DNA from: Streptomonospora sp. PA3
GTDB taxonomy: Bacteria; Actinomycetota; Actinomycetes; Streptosporangiales; Streptosporangiaceae
Assembly: GCF_009728995.1 (NCBI RefSeq)
Contig: NZ_VTZW01000015.1
Location: 62,001-126,000, forward strand
Reading direction: 5' to 3'
Length of the DNA stretch: 64,000 bases
Positions within the stretch are counted from its first letter, which is position 1. Every line of letters begins with the position of its first letter. Positions 1 to 8,803 of this stretch are shown here, piece after piece. A program made the translations under genes and the position numbers. Under the pieces are notes generated by a model, which was given only the letters and a program-made list of their open reading frames with translations, was not told the DNA's origin and searched no databases.

Positions 1-335
1 GGGTGGCCGACGATCCGGTCCGAGCGGTGCCGCTCCACCGCCTGGACCATGGGAAGCGGTCCCGCCGCGGGGCCGGGCGCCCAGGCTCCGCCCGCGGACC
101 GAGCGGGGGGCGGCAGGAGCCCGGCGTCGTCGATGAGCCCGCGCAGCAGGATCTGCGCCGCCGTCTGCTCCTCGGCCAGGGCCAGCGCCCCGTACCCGCC
201 GTCGGCCGCGTCGTAGGCGCGGTAGCCCGCGAAGTCCCCGGCCGGATCCGGCGGGCGGGCGGGCGGTTCGGCGGCGGGCGCCCCGCCGCGGAGCCGCACC
301 GCCGTGTCCTCGGGCCTTCCGATGTATCCCTCCAT
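1..335 (-). CDS. Hypothetical protein, C-terminus cut by window edge
   Basis: An open frame runs from an ATG at 335 down to the window edge (111 codons, no stop reached). A strong GGGGAGGAGG ribosome-binding site lies just upstream. The product begins MEGYIGRPEDTAVRLRGG, then a Pro/Ala-rich linker, then a segment (FAGYRAYDAADGGYGALA, EEQTAAQILLRGLIDDAG) that looks like a folded helical domain. No signal peptide is visible and I do not recognise the family. The amino-acid composition and the Shine-Dalgarno favour this minus frame over the plus-strand frame covering the same bases. Confidence 0.6.
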   Translation of the reverse strand, partial: MEGYIGRPEDTAVRLRGGAPAAEPPARPPDPAGDFAGYRAYDAADGGYGALALAEEQTAAQILLRGLIDDAGLLPPPARSAGGAWAPGPAAGPLPMVQAVERHRSDRIVGH

Positions 336-872
336 GGCCCTCCTCCCCTGCTGTGCGGCCCGCAGGCCCCATTCGGCACCGTCCGGGCGCCCGTGTCGGA
401 TATGGGCGTCGGTCATGCCTGTATGGCTACTTCTACCCAGCTTTGCCAGCTGAGCGCCCATGGAGAGGAGTAAGAGTGGAATAACCGAGAAATGCGGCTT
501 CTGCCCTGTTTAGCGGCTTGGCCGGGGTGAACTCCGCCCTTGCCAAAACGGCCGGGCACTGCTTACCTTGATCCAGAAGTCGATGGGCCGCTTCCATTCG
601 GGCGCCATCGCCAATGGACCACATGCAGGGCTGGTTTCGCTGGCTCCCCCTCCCTCAGTGACTTGCCCTGCGCCCTCTCCTGTGGAGTCCAGCCACCCCC
701 TCCCGGCTGGGCTCATACGACAGGAGCGAAGGGGCGGTGCCGGCGCGGCGCCGCCCCTTCATCGTCCTCACTCCCGCCGGACCGGCGCACGGCGCAGGCG
801 GCGTACCGCACCGAGGGGCGGGTGCGAAGGCGGCGCGGGCCGCCGTGCGGTCCGGGCCCGCCGGCGGCGGAA
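336..872. other. Intergenic region, no supported gene
   Basis: There are 537 bases between the minus gene starting at 335 and the NlpC/P60 gene ending at 873. Short open frames occur on both strands, but none has a credible ribosome-binding site or protein-like composition. The only clear element is the hairpin at 728-760. The first 100 bases probably hold the promoter of the minus gene at 1-335; I see no convincing -35/-10 pair. Confidence 0.5.
728..760 (-). terminator. Hairpin downstream of the NlpC/P60 gene
   Basis: GAAGGGGCGG pairs with CCGCCCCTTC and the inner bases extend the stem to about 14 bp around a GGCGC loop. It lies about 110 bases past the stop of the minus-strand NlpC/P60 gene. 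There is no real U-tract, which is usual for actinobacterial terminators. Confidence 0.5.
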
Positions 873-2051
873 TCAGCGGTGCACGCGCACGACGCCGGCC
901 ATGTTGTCCATGCGGACGTCGGTGATGCGCACGTCCAGCCCCGTGCGGGGCGACTCCAGCATGCGCCCGTCGCCGAGGTAGATGGCGACGTGGGAGATGT
1001 AGTCGGGCGCGGTGGGGTCGTTGCGCCAGAAGATCAGGTCGCCGCGGCGGGCATCGGCGAAGTCGAGCTGCTCGCCGGCGAACCACTGGTTGTGGGTGAC
1101 GCGCGGAACGGACACGCCCGCCTGCTTGAACGCCCACTGCACGAGACCGGAGCAGTCGTAGCCGCCCTCGGACATCGACTCGCCGCCCCACACGTAGGGC
1201 ACGCCGATCCGCGTCTTGGCGGCCTCGATCGCGGCTTCGAGGGTGGCGCGGTCCAGCGCCTCGCCGGGCGCTCCGGCGGGCCGGGGCCGGGGGTCCTCGG
1301 CGAGGAGCTGCAGCGACGCCTCGTCGCCCAGGGCCGTCTTCAGGTCTTCCTGCAGCCGCCACAGGTCGGCCTCGGGCGCGGAGACGATCAGGGCGTTGCC
1401 CCGCGGGAAGCCCAGCCGCTCGGCCAGGTTCCGGGAGATCAGCGCGTCGATCCCGGCGACTCCGGAGGTGGCGTGGGTCCACACCTCGCGCGTCACCTTC
1501 CCCTCGGCGCCGGCCAGGTCGACCCGGCTGCCCACGTCCAGGCCGCGCTGCTTGCCGGCCTCGTCGGACAGGGCTACGCGGCCCTCGGCGATGCCGCGCC
1601 AGATGTCGTCGGATTCGGCGGAGGGCTCGGGTGCGTAGTTGCGGAAGCTGGAGGGGTCGACGCCGAGCACGGCCGTGCTCTCGCCGTCGACGTTCATCCT
1701 GGCGGCGTCGACGACCTCGACCGAGTCGACGCCCTTGAGGCCGGCGACCCGCTCGATGCTGCGCTGGGGGATCGACCGGGGCAGAACCGCGAAGTACTCG
1801 CGCGAGCGGGCCTTTGCGAAGTCGGCCACCTCGACGTCGTCGCGCAGCTCGCCGGTGTCGCCCACGGGCGGGGAGGACGCGGGGTCGCCGGGTTGCTGCC
1901 GGTGCTCGGCGCCGGCCAGCTGCTCCTCGACGGACGGCCGCTGCTGGACCTCGGGCGAGGGGGCGGCCCACACCGGAGCGGCGCCGAAGGCGGTGAACGC
2001 CACCGCGAACGCCGCAGTCGTCCCCGCGCACGATTTCCACCGATGCCGCAC
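873..2051 (-). CDS. Secreted NlpC/P60 cell-wall peptidase
   Basis: A 392-residue exported protein. Residues 1-30 form a signal peptide (MRHRWKS, hydrophobic core, cleavage near VWA-AP). A middle region (about 60-250) resembles the extracytoplasmic domain of FtsX/MacB-like proteins (VAGLKGVDSVEVVDAARM). The C-terminal NlpC/P60 domain contains YVWGG, catalytic Cys300 in DCSGL and His354 in SHVAIYLG. The family cleaves peptide cross-links in peptidoglycan, so this should act outside the membrane. The GTG start is preceded by GGAGAG. The usual third-residue His/Asn is not obvious; the matching position reads MLES. Alternating hairpins in the leader are annotated separately. Confidence 0.88.
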   Translation of the reverse strand: MRHRWKSCAGTTAAFAVAFTAFGAAPVWAAPSPEVQQRPSVEEQLAGAEHRQQPGDPASSPPVGDTGELRDDVEVADFAKARSREYFAVLPRSIPQRSIERVAGLKGVDSVEVVDAARMNVDGESTAVLGVDPSSFRNYAPEPSAESDDIWRGIAEGRVALSDEAGKQRGLDVGSRVDLAGAEGKVTREVWTHATSGVAGIDALISRNLAERLGFPRGNALIVSAPEADLWRLQEDLKTALGDEASLQLLAEDPRPRPAGAPGEALDRATLEAAIEAAKTRIGVPYVWGGESMSEGGYDCSGLVQWAFKQAGVSVPRVTHNQWFAGEQLDFADARRGDLIFWRNDPTAPDYISHVAIYLGDGRMLESPRTGLDVRITDVRMDNMAGVVRVHR

Positions 2052-2078
2052 GTGTACCCCGCTCTCCTGCTATCCGCC

Positions 2079-2112
2079 GCCGACCGAAGACGTTGCCGAC
2101 CTTTCGGTCGGC
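2079..2112 (-). promoter_or_regulatory. Mutually exclusive leader hairpins
   Basis: In the minus-strand leader of the NlpC/P60 gene, GCCGACC-GAAA-GGTCGGC (2112-2095) makes a perfect 7-bp stem with a GNRA-like loop. The same 5' arm, extended to GCCGACCGAA, can instead pair with TTCGGTCGGC at 2088-2079 (10 bp). The two structures exclude each other, and the second ends about 28 bases before the GTG. This could be a translational or transcriptional switch; no aptamer is evident. Confidence 0.4.
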
Positions 2113-2253
2113 TATAAGCATGGTGTCCCCTCGGTGCCGATTTCAAGCGTCCGAATCGTTAACTGCGGGCGTGTTCGGATCGCCCGCCAGGTCAGCGCCG
2201 CCGAACGCGGCAGGAGGGATTTCCACGGCGGCGCGCGGTCGTCGACACAGGGC

Positions 2254-3985
2254 TCAAGCCTGCGAATAGCGGTCGACGACGGCGATGTCGAGCGGGAAAC
2301 GGACGGGGGTCCGGCCGAACATCAGCGCCGCCGCCTCGTCCGCGGCGGCGCGCAGAGTCTCGACCGCGGGCTCGGCCAGCGCCCGCGGCACGTGCAGGAC
2401 CAGCTCGTCGTGCTGGAAGAACACCAGCCGGGCGGCCGGGCCGGAGGCGTCGAGGCCGGCGAGCCCGCGCCGCACCGCCGCCATGAGCACCAGCGCCCAT
2501 TCGGCGGCCGTGGCCTGGATGACGAAGTTGCGGGTGAAGCGGCCGCGTTCGCGCGCCGCCCGGTCGCTGCGGGCCCGCCCCGGGTCGTCCTGCGCGCCGG
2601 CCGGCTCCTGCCAGGCCGGCGGCGGGCAGGTGCGGCCCAGCCAGGAGCGCACCAGCCGCCCCTGCTCGCCGTCGCGCGCGGCGGAGTCGACGTAGTCGAC
2701 GGCGCGGGGATAGGCCTGGCGCAGCCGCGGCAGCAGTGCGGCTGCGTCGCCGCTGGTCTGCCCGTACATCGCGGCCAGCAGCGCGATCTTGGCACGCTGG
2801 CGGTCGCCGCCGAAGGAGCGGGCCAGCCGCGCGTAGAGGTCGTCGCTGCCGGCCGCCGCCGCGAGCGCGGAGTCGCCGGAGACAGCGGCCAGGATGCGCG
2901 GCTCCAGCTGGCCGGCGTCGGCGCACACGAGGGTCCGGCCCGGGTCGGCCACCACGGCGCGCCGGAGGGCCTTGGGGATCTGCAGGGCCCCGCCGCCGCG
3001 CGCGGCCCAGCGCCCGGAGACCACGCCGCCGACGACGTAGTCCGGACGGAACCGCCCCTGGGAGACCCAGGTGTCCAGCCAGGCCCATCCGTGCGCGGAG
3101 TGCAGGCGGGCAAGCTCCTTGTAGCGCAGCAGCAGCGGCACCACCGGGTGGTCGACGCGCTGGAGCACCCAGGCGCGCGTGGAGGGGACCGGGTGTCCGA
3201 TCGCCTCGAAGGCCCGCAGCAGCTGTGCCGGGGAGTCGGGGTTGACGCTGCGCCCGAACGCCTCGCGGATGCGGGCGGCGAGGTCGGCCAGGACGGGCGG
3301 GCGCGCCCCGGCGGACGGGCGCGGGCCGAGGTGCTCGGTGAGGACCGCGTCGTGGATGTCGGCGCGCCAGGGGACGCCCTCGTGGGTCATCTCGGCCGCG
3401 GCCAGCGCTCCGGCCGACTCGACGGCGGCCAGCAGCGCGAAGCGCCCGGGGCGGGGCAGCTCGGCGATGCGGCGCTGCTGGTCGGTGTAGACCTCGACCA
3501 GCGCATCGAGCGGATCGGTACCGGGCGGCAGTGTCGATCGGTCGGCGTCGAACAGGGCGGGCTGGGGGTGCGCCCCCTCGGCGGCGGCGGGCGCGGGGTC
3601 GGGCGGGACCTCGCGGCCGTGCAGGCGCGCCCAGGCCGCCCCCCAGCGAGTGCGCCTCTCCGAAGCGCCCGCGGTAGCCCAGCAGCAGCGCCTCGACCAG
3701 GGAGACGTCGTGGCAGCGGGCGATGCGCACGCCGCGCTCCAGCAGCGGCGGATAGAACCGGGCGGCGTCGGCGAGGATCCAGCGCACCGGAGACGAGGAG
3801 GCGCCGTCCTTTCCGGCCTGGGGCCGCGGGCGATGCGGCGCGGGGGAGGCGGCGCACCGCTCGTAGTCGGCGACGGCTCCGGCGAGGTCGCCGACCCGCC
3901 GCGCGGCGCCGCGCGAGCCCGGCCCGGCGGCCACCTCGCGCAGGCGGCCACCGCCTTCGGTCTCCGCCACCGCCGCGATCCGCAT
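2254..3985 (-). pseudogene. Bifunctional 3'-5' exonuclease/DNA polymerase, frameshifted
   Basis: A family-A (PolA-like) polymerase of the small actinobacterial type, in two frames. Codons from the ATG at 3985 encode the degenerate exonuclease-like N-terminus (VRWILADAARFYPPLLERG, RCHDVSLVEALLLGYRGRFGE). From about 3640 the matching frame is one base off: WGAAWARLHGREVPPDPA, then the complete polymerase domain with motif A (DAGQLEPRILA), the O-helix (RAKIALLAAMYGQTSG) and motif C (FFQHDELVLHVP). Removing one C from the C6 run at 3639-3644 restores a single frame of about 576 codons, close to the usual family length. A sequencing error in the homopolymer or a recent inactivating insertion would both explain this. 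The downstream fragment is otherwise intact. Confidence 0.85.
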
Positions 3986-4042
3986 ACCCGCAAGTCTGCG
4001 CCACGGCGGTGACGAATTCGCCGCGCGGGACCGCCGCGCCGC

Positions 4043-4948
4043 TCAGCTCCCTGCGCGCACGACGTTGGCCAGCGGCTCGCCCGCGGCCCAGCGCCGCAGC
4101 TGCTCGTCGACGAAGCGGCGGGCGCGCGGGTAGAAGGTGTCGGCGCCGCCGGCCACGTGGGGGGTGATGAACACGCCCGGCGCCTCCCACAGCGGGTGGC
4201 CGGCGGGCAGCGGTTCGGGGTCGGTGACGTCCAGGGCCGCGCGGATCCGCCCCTTCTCGGCCAGCAGCGCGGCGGTGTCCAGCAGCGCGCCGCGGCCCAC
4301 GTTGACGACCAGGGCGTCGTCGGGCAGCAGCGCCAGTTCCGCGGCGCCGAGCAGGCCCTCGGTCTCGGGGGTGTGCGGCGCGGTCAGCACCGCGATCGAG
4401 GCGTCGGGCAGCAGCCGGTGCAGCTCGTCGATGCCGTGGACGCCCTGATCGGGGCGGGCGCGGCGGGCCACCCGCACGACGTCGCACTCGTTGGGCGCCA
4501 GACGCGCCTCCAGGGCGGCGCCGATGCTGCCGTAGCCGACGATGAGGACCCGGGAGTCGGCCAGCGAGCGCGTGTAGTGCGGGGCCCAGCGCTGCGCGGC
4601 CTGGTCGCCGGCCCAGCGCGGCAGGTCCCGCTGCGCGGCGAGGATGAGGGCCAGGGCGTGCTCGGCGGTGCTGGCGTCGTGCAGGCCGCGCCCGTTGCAC
4701 AGCTCCACGCCGTCGGGCAGGTGCTCCAGCGCCCGCTCGTAGCCCGCGGTGAGCAGCTGGACGACGCGCAGCCGGGGCATCCGCCCGATGAGATCCAGCC
4801 GCTGGTCGCGGCCGTAGGGAACCACGTAGAACCCGACCTGCGACAGGTCGGCGGCGGGCTCGCCCGCGCCGCCGTAGACGTCGCCGGCGAGCCCCGCCGG
4901 CGCGTTCTCCAGGTTCTCGGCCCAGGGCACCAGTACGCGTTCGGCCAT
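4043..4948 (-). CDS. NAD-dependent D-2-hydroxyacid dehydrogenase family protein
   Basis: The product is 301 residues from the ATG at 4948, which follows GGGGGAG closely. An in-frame ATG at 4978 is the alternative start. The Rossmann fold carries LIVGYGSIGAALEARL. The catalytic set is visible: Arg in NVGRGALLD, Glu in TDPEPLP and His in ITPHVAGG. The family oxidises or reduces 2-hydroxy/2-keto acids with NAD(P). The substrate cannot be told from sequence. It is cytosolic and stands alone between the polymerase fragment and the methyltransferase. Confidence 0.85.
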   Translation of the reverse strand: MAERVLVPWAENLENAPAGLAGDVYGGAGEPAADLSQVGFYVVPYGRDQRLDLIGRMPRLRVVQLLTAGYERALEHLPDGVELCNGRGLHDASTAEHALALILAAQRDLPRWAGDQAAQRWAPHYTRSLADSRVLIVGYGSIGAALEARLAPNECDVVRVARRARPDQGVHGIDELHRLLPDASIAVLTAPHTPETEGLLGAAELALLPDDALVVNVGRGALLDTAALLAEKGRIRAALDVTDPEPLPAGHPLWEAPGVFITPHVAGGADTFYPRARRFVDEQLRRWAAGEPLANVVRAGS

Positions 4949-5077
4949 CTCTCCCCCACTGCTCGTCGTGGCTGTCATCGCCCGGTCCGGGGCGGACCGC
5001 GCCCGCTGTGCCCCACTTCTAGCACCTCGCCGCACTCCGCGGCGGGCGCGGTGGGCGGGGACGGGGCCGCGGGCCCC

Positions 5078-5902
5078 TCAGCCCGGCCGTGCGGACGGGC
5101 GCATCAGCTCGTAGCAGGCGATGGCCGCGGCGGCGGTGACGTTGAGCGAGTCGACCGCGCGCCCGGACATCGGGATGCGCACGCCGGTGTCGGCCTGCTC
5201 CAGCCAGCGCGAGGACAGGCCGTCGCCCTCGCTGCCCAGCAGGAGCGCCACCGCTTGGCCGCCGGCGTGCTCCAGCGCGTCGGCGAGCGCGGCGGCCTGC
5301 GGGTCGGGGGTCAGCGCCAGCAGGTGGAAACCGCGGCTGCGCAGCTCGTCCAGGCCGCCGTACCAGTCGGCCAGCCGGCTGTAGGGCTGGGTGAAGACCG
5401 CGCCCATGGAGACCTTGATCGAGCGGCGGTAGAGCGGATCGGCGCAGCGGGGTGCCAGCAGCACGGCGTCGACGCCCAGCCCGGCGGCGCTGCGGAAGAT
5501 CGCGCCCACGTTGGTGTGGTCGAGGACGTCCTCCAGGACGACGACGCGGCGGGCGCCGTCGAGCACCTCGCCGGGTGGTGGCAGCGGGCGGCGGTGGAAC
5601 GACGCCAGTGCGCCGCGGTGCACGTCGAAGCCGGTCAGCCGCTCGACGACGGAGTCGTCGACCACGTAGGCGGGGGCGTCGACCGCTGCGGCGAGGTCGC
5701 TGAGCGCGGAGAGGCGGCGCCGGGTGAGCAGCAGCGAGCGGGGCGCGTATCCGGCGGCGAGCGCCCGCCGGATCACCTTGTCGCCCTCGGCCATGAACAG
5801 CCCGTGTTCGGCCTCGATGCTCTTGCGCAGGTTGACGTCGCGCAGCCGGACGTAGTCGGCCAGGCGCGCGTCGTCGGGGTCGGGCACCTCGATGACGTCC
5901 AT
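5078..5902 (-). CDS. TrmH/SpoU family RNA 2'-O-methyltransferase
   Basis: A 274-residue SPOUT methyltransferase acting on tRNA or rRNA ribose 2'-OH with S-adenosylmethionine. An N-terminal substrate-binding part (about 15-100, HGLFMAEGDKVIRRAL) precedes the trefoil-knot domain. Knot motif 1 is DHTNVGAIFRSA, motif 2 is LLLGSEGDGLS and motif 3 is VDSLNVTAAAAIACYE. I chose ATG 5902 over GTG 5908. A GATAAT at 5916-5911 sits the right distance upstream for transcription to begin at about the start codon, so the mRNA may be leaderless; no Shine-Dalgarno is seen. Confidence 0.9.
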   Translation of the reverse strand: MDVIEVPDPDDARLADYVRLRDVNLRKSIEAEHGLFMAEGDKVIRRALAAGYAPRSLLLTRRRLSALSDLAAAVDAPAYVVDDSVVERLTGFDVHRGALASFHRRPLPPPGEVLDGARRVVVLEDVLDHTNVGAIFRSAAGLGVDAVLLAPRCADPLYRRSIKVSMGAVFTQPYSRLADWYGGLDELRSRGFHLLALTPDPQAAALADALEHAGGQAVALLLGSEGDGLSSRWLEQADTGVRIPMSGRAVDSLNVTAAAAIACYELMRPSARPG

Positions 5903-5915
5903 GGCCACCGATTAT

Positions 5916-5934
5916 CGGCCGCCCGCGGCGGCCG
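5916..5934 (-). terminator. Short GC hairpin after the SSI-like gene
   Basis: CGGCCGCC-CGC-GGCGGCCG, a perfect 8-bp stem about 30 bases past the stop of the SSI-like gene and just upstream of the methyltransferase. There is no T-tract. Confidence 0.4.
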
Positions 5935-5962
5935 CGCCGACCGGGCCGACGGAGGGGGCCCG

Positions 5963-6490
5963 CTAACCGAGCGGGGCGGTCACCGGGCGCAGGCGCTGCC
6001 AGCGGGCCTCCTGGCAGGAGTCGGACCGGTCGACCCGGGTGTGGACTCGCTGCCCCTCCCAGGTGCCGGTGATGACGGCCTCCTGGGGCCCGTAGGACTT
6101 CTCGGTGCAAACCGCGCCCTCGGCGACCTCGGCGAAGGGGTCGTCGGGTGCGCCCTCGGCCGAGGCGGCGGCCCACTCCGCCGCGACCCGGGCCAGCTCG
6201 GCGCAGGCGGCGGGATCGGTCGCGGGGTCGCCCTCACAGGTGAGGTTCTGGATGTAGGCGCGGTGCTCGTCGACGACCTGGATGCGCAGCTGCCCCACCG
6301 GGGGCTCCGGGGCGGAACCCACGTCGCTGACGGCGTTGACCGCGGATTCGGTCGCGGGCGGGGGTTCGGGAGCCATGAGGGAACCGCCGACGGCGATGCC
6401 GTAGGAGAGGGCTCCGCCCAGGCAGAGGGCGCCCAGGACCGCGGTCCCGACGGAACCGATCACCCCGCGGCGGGGTTTCTGCTTCACCAT
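5963..6490 (-). CDS. Exported subtilisin-inhibitor-like (SSI) protein
   Basis: The product is 175 residues. A basic start plus hydrophobic stretch (10-40) forms a signal peptide or anchor, followed by an acidic/Pro linker and an SSI-like domain from about 66. The SSI family is secreted by streptomycetes and inhibits serine proteases. Four cysteines at 85, 96, 128 and 159 match the two-disulphide pattern, with TCEGDP, VCTEKSYGP and GTWEGQRVHTR aligning to the SSI core. The reactive loop after Cys128 (TEKSYGP) is one residue longer than classical CPMVYDP, and the C-terminal VFAF strand is replaced by WQRLRPV. P1 could be Glu130 or Lys131. ATG 6490 is preferred; ATG 6550 would add 20 basic residues. 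Confidence 0.7.
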   Translation of the reverse strand: MVKQKPRRGVIGSVGTAVLGALCLGGALSYGIAVGGSLMAPEPPPATESAVNAVSDVGSAPEPPVGQLRIQVVDEHRAYIQNLTCEGDPATDPAACAELARVAAEWAAASAEGAPDDPFAEVAEGAVCTEKSYGPQEAVITGTWEGQRVHTRVDRSDSCQEARWQRLRPVTAPLG

Positions 6491-6824
6491 AGCCGCCACT
6501 CTAGGAAGTCGACCAACTACACGGCGCGACTGCGGGACGCGAGTCCGCAACGCCTCCTGCCATCCGCGCTACCCGTGGATGCGCCCGTCGCACCGGGGAA
6601 CAGGCATCCCGGCGCCGCGCGGGCCGGAGCACTCCGGCCGCAGTGGCGCATGCGTCGCAAGGTACGCAAGATACCGGTCTGAACCGACTACGCATACTAG
6701 CCATGTCCGGTAAGAGTGGCCACGCCGGGCTTCCGGTTCGGTCCAGCCTCGACTGTGGCACTTCTCTCCCGCGTTACCTACCAGTAAGGTCACGGCCAAG
6801 CACCCGCTCACCCCCGGAGACCAC

Positions 6825-8534
6825 GTGCCCAACGGCCGACACCGCCTGCCCTCGCGCACCCGCACCGCGCTGACCTCCCCCCTGGGGATCACGGCCGCGG
6901 TGCTGGCGCTCATCGCCGCGCTGAGCGTGGCCGTGCCCGTCGCCGTGCGCTTCGCCGGGTGCGGCGAGACCCGCTATCTGCGCGTCGCCGCCGCGCTGAG
7001 CATCGCACCGGTGCTGCAGCAGGCCGCCGACGAGTTCAACCGGGCCGGACGCGAGTACTCCGGGGTGTGCGTCTTCGCACAGGCCGCCGAGGTGCCGCCG
7101 CACCGAGTCATGACCGAGCTCTCCGGCGGGCCCACCGGCCGCTCCACGATCGCGCCCGACGTGTGGGTGCCGGAGTCCTCGGCCTGGATCGAACTCGCCC
7201 GCGTCTCGGAGTCGGGCGCGCGCACCATCGACACCGATCCGCGTTCGCTGGTCTCCACGCCCGTCGTCGTCGCCGCTCCCGCCGGAACGGCGGAGTTGCC
7301 CGAGCCGGGCGCCGCGCACTGGGAGATGATGCTGCCCGAGGAGCGCCCCGGCGAGCGCCCGCTGGTGATGGTCGACCCCAACCGCGGCACCCCCGGTATG
7401 GCGGCGATGCACGCCGTCCGCCGGCACCTGGGCACCGGCGACGCGGCCGACACCGCCATGACCGACTTCGTCCGCGACGCCCAGCCCGACACCGCGTTCG
7501 GCGAGATCGATCTGGACGCGGTCTACCCCGTGCCCGCCGGCCCCGCTCCCCTGGCCGTGGTGCCCGAGCGGGCCGTCGTGGAGTACAACCGGGGCGGGCC
7601 GCAGACCCCGCTGCAGGCGCTGTATCCGCAGGAGGGGACGGTGAGCCTGGACTACCCTTTCGCCGCGACCAGCGACGACCCGGCCATGCGGGCCGCGGCC
7701 GAGGACCTGTGGTCGATCCTGCGCACCGATCCCTACCGCGAGCGGCTGCGGGAGATGGGCTTCCGCGAGCCCGACGGCACCGCCCCGGCGGCGCTGCACG
7801 GCGTGACCGGCATCGTCCCCGAGCCGCCGAAGACCCACGGCCTGCTGACCGGCGACGCGCTGCTGTCGGCGGTGGAGGACTGGAACCGGCTGTCCATGCC
7901 CTCGCGGTCGCTGGTGCTCGCCGACGTCTCCCGGTTCATGCGGGCCGATCTCGACGGCGGCGACACCACGCGGCTGGAGGTCACCCGCGAGGCGGCGATG
8001 CTGGGGCTGTCGCTGTTCCCCGACAACACCGAGCTGGGGCTGTGGCTGCTGTCCAGCCGGCTGGGCGAGTCCGGGCGCGAGGAGGTCGAAGGGCTGGCCC
8101 GGCTGGGCAGCGCCGACCGGGGCGACGGAGCCACCCGCCGCGAGGAACTCCAGGAGATCGCCGAGGGCATCGAGCCCGAGGGCGGCGAGCCGCGCCTGTA
8201 CGACAACATCCTCGCCGCCTACGAGACCGTTTCGGACTCCTATCGCGAGGACCGCATCAACAGCGTCATCGTGCTGACCGCCGGGCGCGACGGCGGCTCC
8301 AGCGAGATCTCCCACGACGAGCTCGTCGCCGCACTGCAGGACGGCTTCGACCCCGAGCGCCCCGTCACCCTGTTCATCATCGCCTTCGGCGACCAGCCCG
8401 ACCGCCAGGAGCTGGCCGACATCGCCGCGGCAACCAGCGGTACCCTTTCGGTCACCGACGATCCGGGCGAGATCGGGGACATATTCCTCAGCTCGATCTC
8501 CCGCCGGCTGTGCGTTCCCGACTGCGGCCGATAA
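6825..8534 (+). CDS. Substrate-binding/VWA protein with degenerate MIDAS
   Basis: A 569-residue protein from a GTG start with CCCGGAGA upstream. One membrane anchor or signal lies at about 18-45. A periplasmic-binding-like domain follows (about 50-330, RVAAALSIAPVLQQAADEFN, DVWVPESSAWIELAR), then a von Willebrand A domain (about 355-560). VWA domains bind ligands through a metal-ion site. Here DxSxS reads DVSRF at 367-371, and the distal LTDG of the paralogue is LTAG (INSVIVLTAGRDGG), so two metal ligands are gone. It is a tandem paralogue of the next gene and is probably surface-anchored, not a transporter component, because no permease is adjacent. Confidence 0.82.
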   Translation: MPNGRHRLPSRTRTALTSPLGITAAVLALIAALSVAVPVAVRFAGCGETRYLRVAAALSIAPVLQQAADEFNRAGREYSGVCVFAQAAEVPPHRVMTELSGGPTGRSTIAPDVWVPESSAWIELARVSESGARTIDTDPRSLVSTPVVVAAPAGTAELPEPGAAHWEMMLPEERPGERPLVMVDPNRGTPGMAAMHAVRRHLGTGDAADTAMTDFVRDAQPDTAFGEIDLDAVYPVPAGPAPLAVVPERAVVEYNRGGPQTPLQALYPQEGTVSLDYPFAATSDDPAMRAAAEDLWSILRTDPYRERLREMGFREPDGTAPAALHGVTGIVPEPPKTHGLLTGDALLSAVEDWNRLSMPSRSLVLADVSRFMRADLDGGDTTRLEVTREAAMLGLSLFPDNTELGLWLLSSRLGESGREEVEGLARLGSADRGDGATRREELQEIAEGIEPEGGEPRLYDNILAAYETVSDSYREDRINSVIVLTAGRDGGSSEISHDELVAALQDGFDPERPVTLFIIAFGDQPDRQELADIAAATSGTLSVTDDPGEIGDIFLSSISRRLCVPDCGR

Positions 8535-8593
8535 GCAGCCCCCCGGTGAACGGCGCGCGACACTGGAGTAACCTCGTTGGCGCTTACGATCGG

Positions 8594-8606
8594 GTAACGG
8601 TGTTAC
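8594..8606. promoter_or_regulatory. GTAAC-N3-GTTAC palindrome, MtrA-like site
   Basis: GTAAC-GGT-GTTAC lies about 200 bases upstream of the second VWA gene, with another GTAACC at 8568-8573 and CTTACG at 8583-8588. MtrA-type response regulators of actinobacteria recognise GTAAC repeats near cell-wall genes. The assignment is inferred from this resemblance only. A looser pair, GTTAC/GTAAG at 6774-6787, precedes the first paralogue. Confidence 0.35.
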
Positions 8607-8803
8607 GCGCGGTATCACCTCCTCACGCCGCGCGAGGCCGCTTCGCGGCGTCGCGCGAAGCCCGGCCCACTGGGGCGTTCGCGCCCGAACCATGATCATC
8701 GGACACCCGAAATGGGACTTCACGCCCTTTAGAGGTTCTTTAATCCGTGATGTGGAGTTCAGTACCGTTCTGATCCACACCCCCCGCCAGGTAACAGACC
8801 CCC

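Noticed and set aside
2051-2250. Cyclic di-AMP (ydaO-type) riboswitch before the NlpC/P60 gene
   Set aside because: Such genes are often controlled that way in actinobacteria, but the leader is short and lacks the conserved ydaO core; only the alternating hairpins are present.
6774-8780. A 668-codon open frame antisense to the first VWA gene
   Set aside because: Low-complexity Gly/Val/Gln composition, and the plus-strand protein has real domains and a ribosome-binding site.
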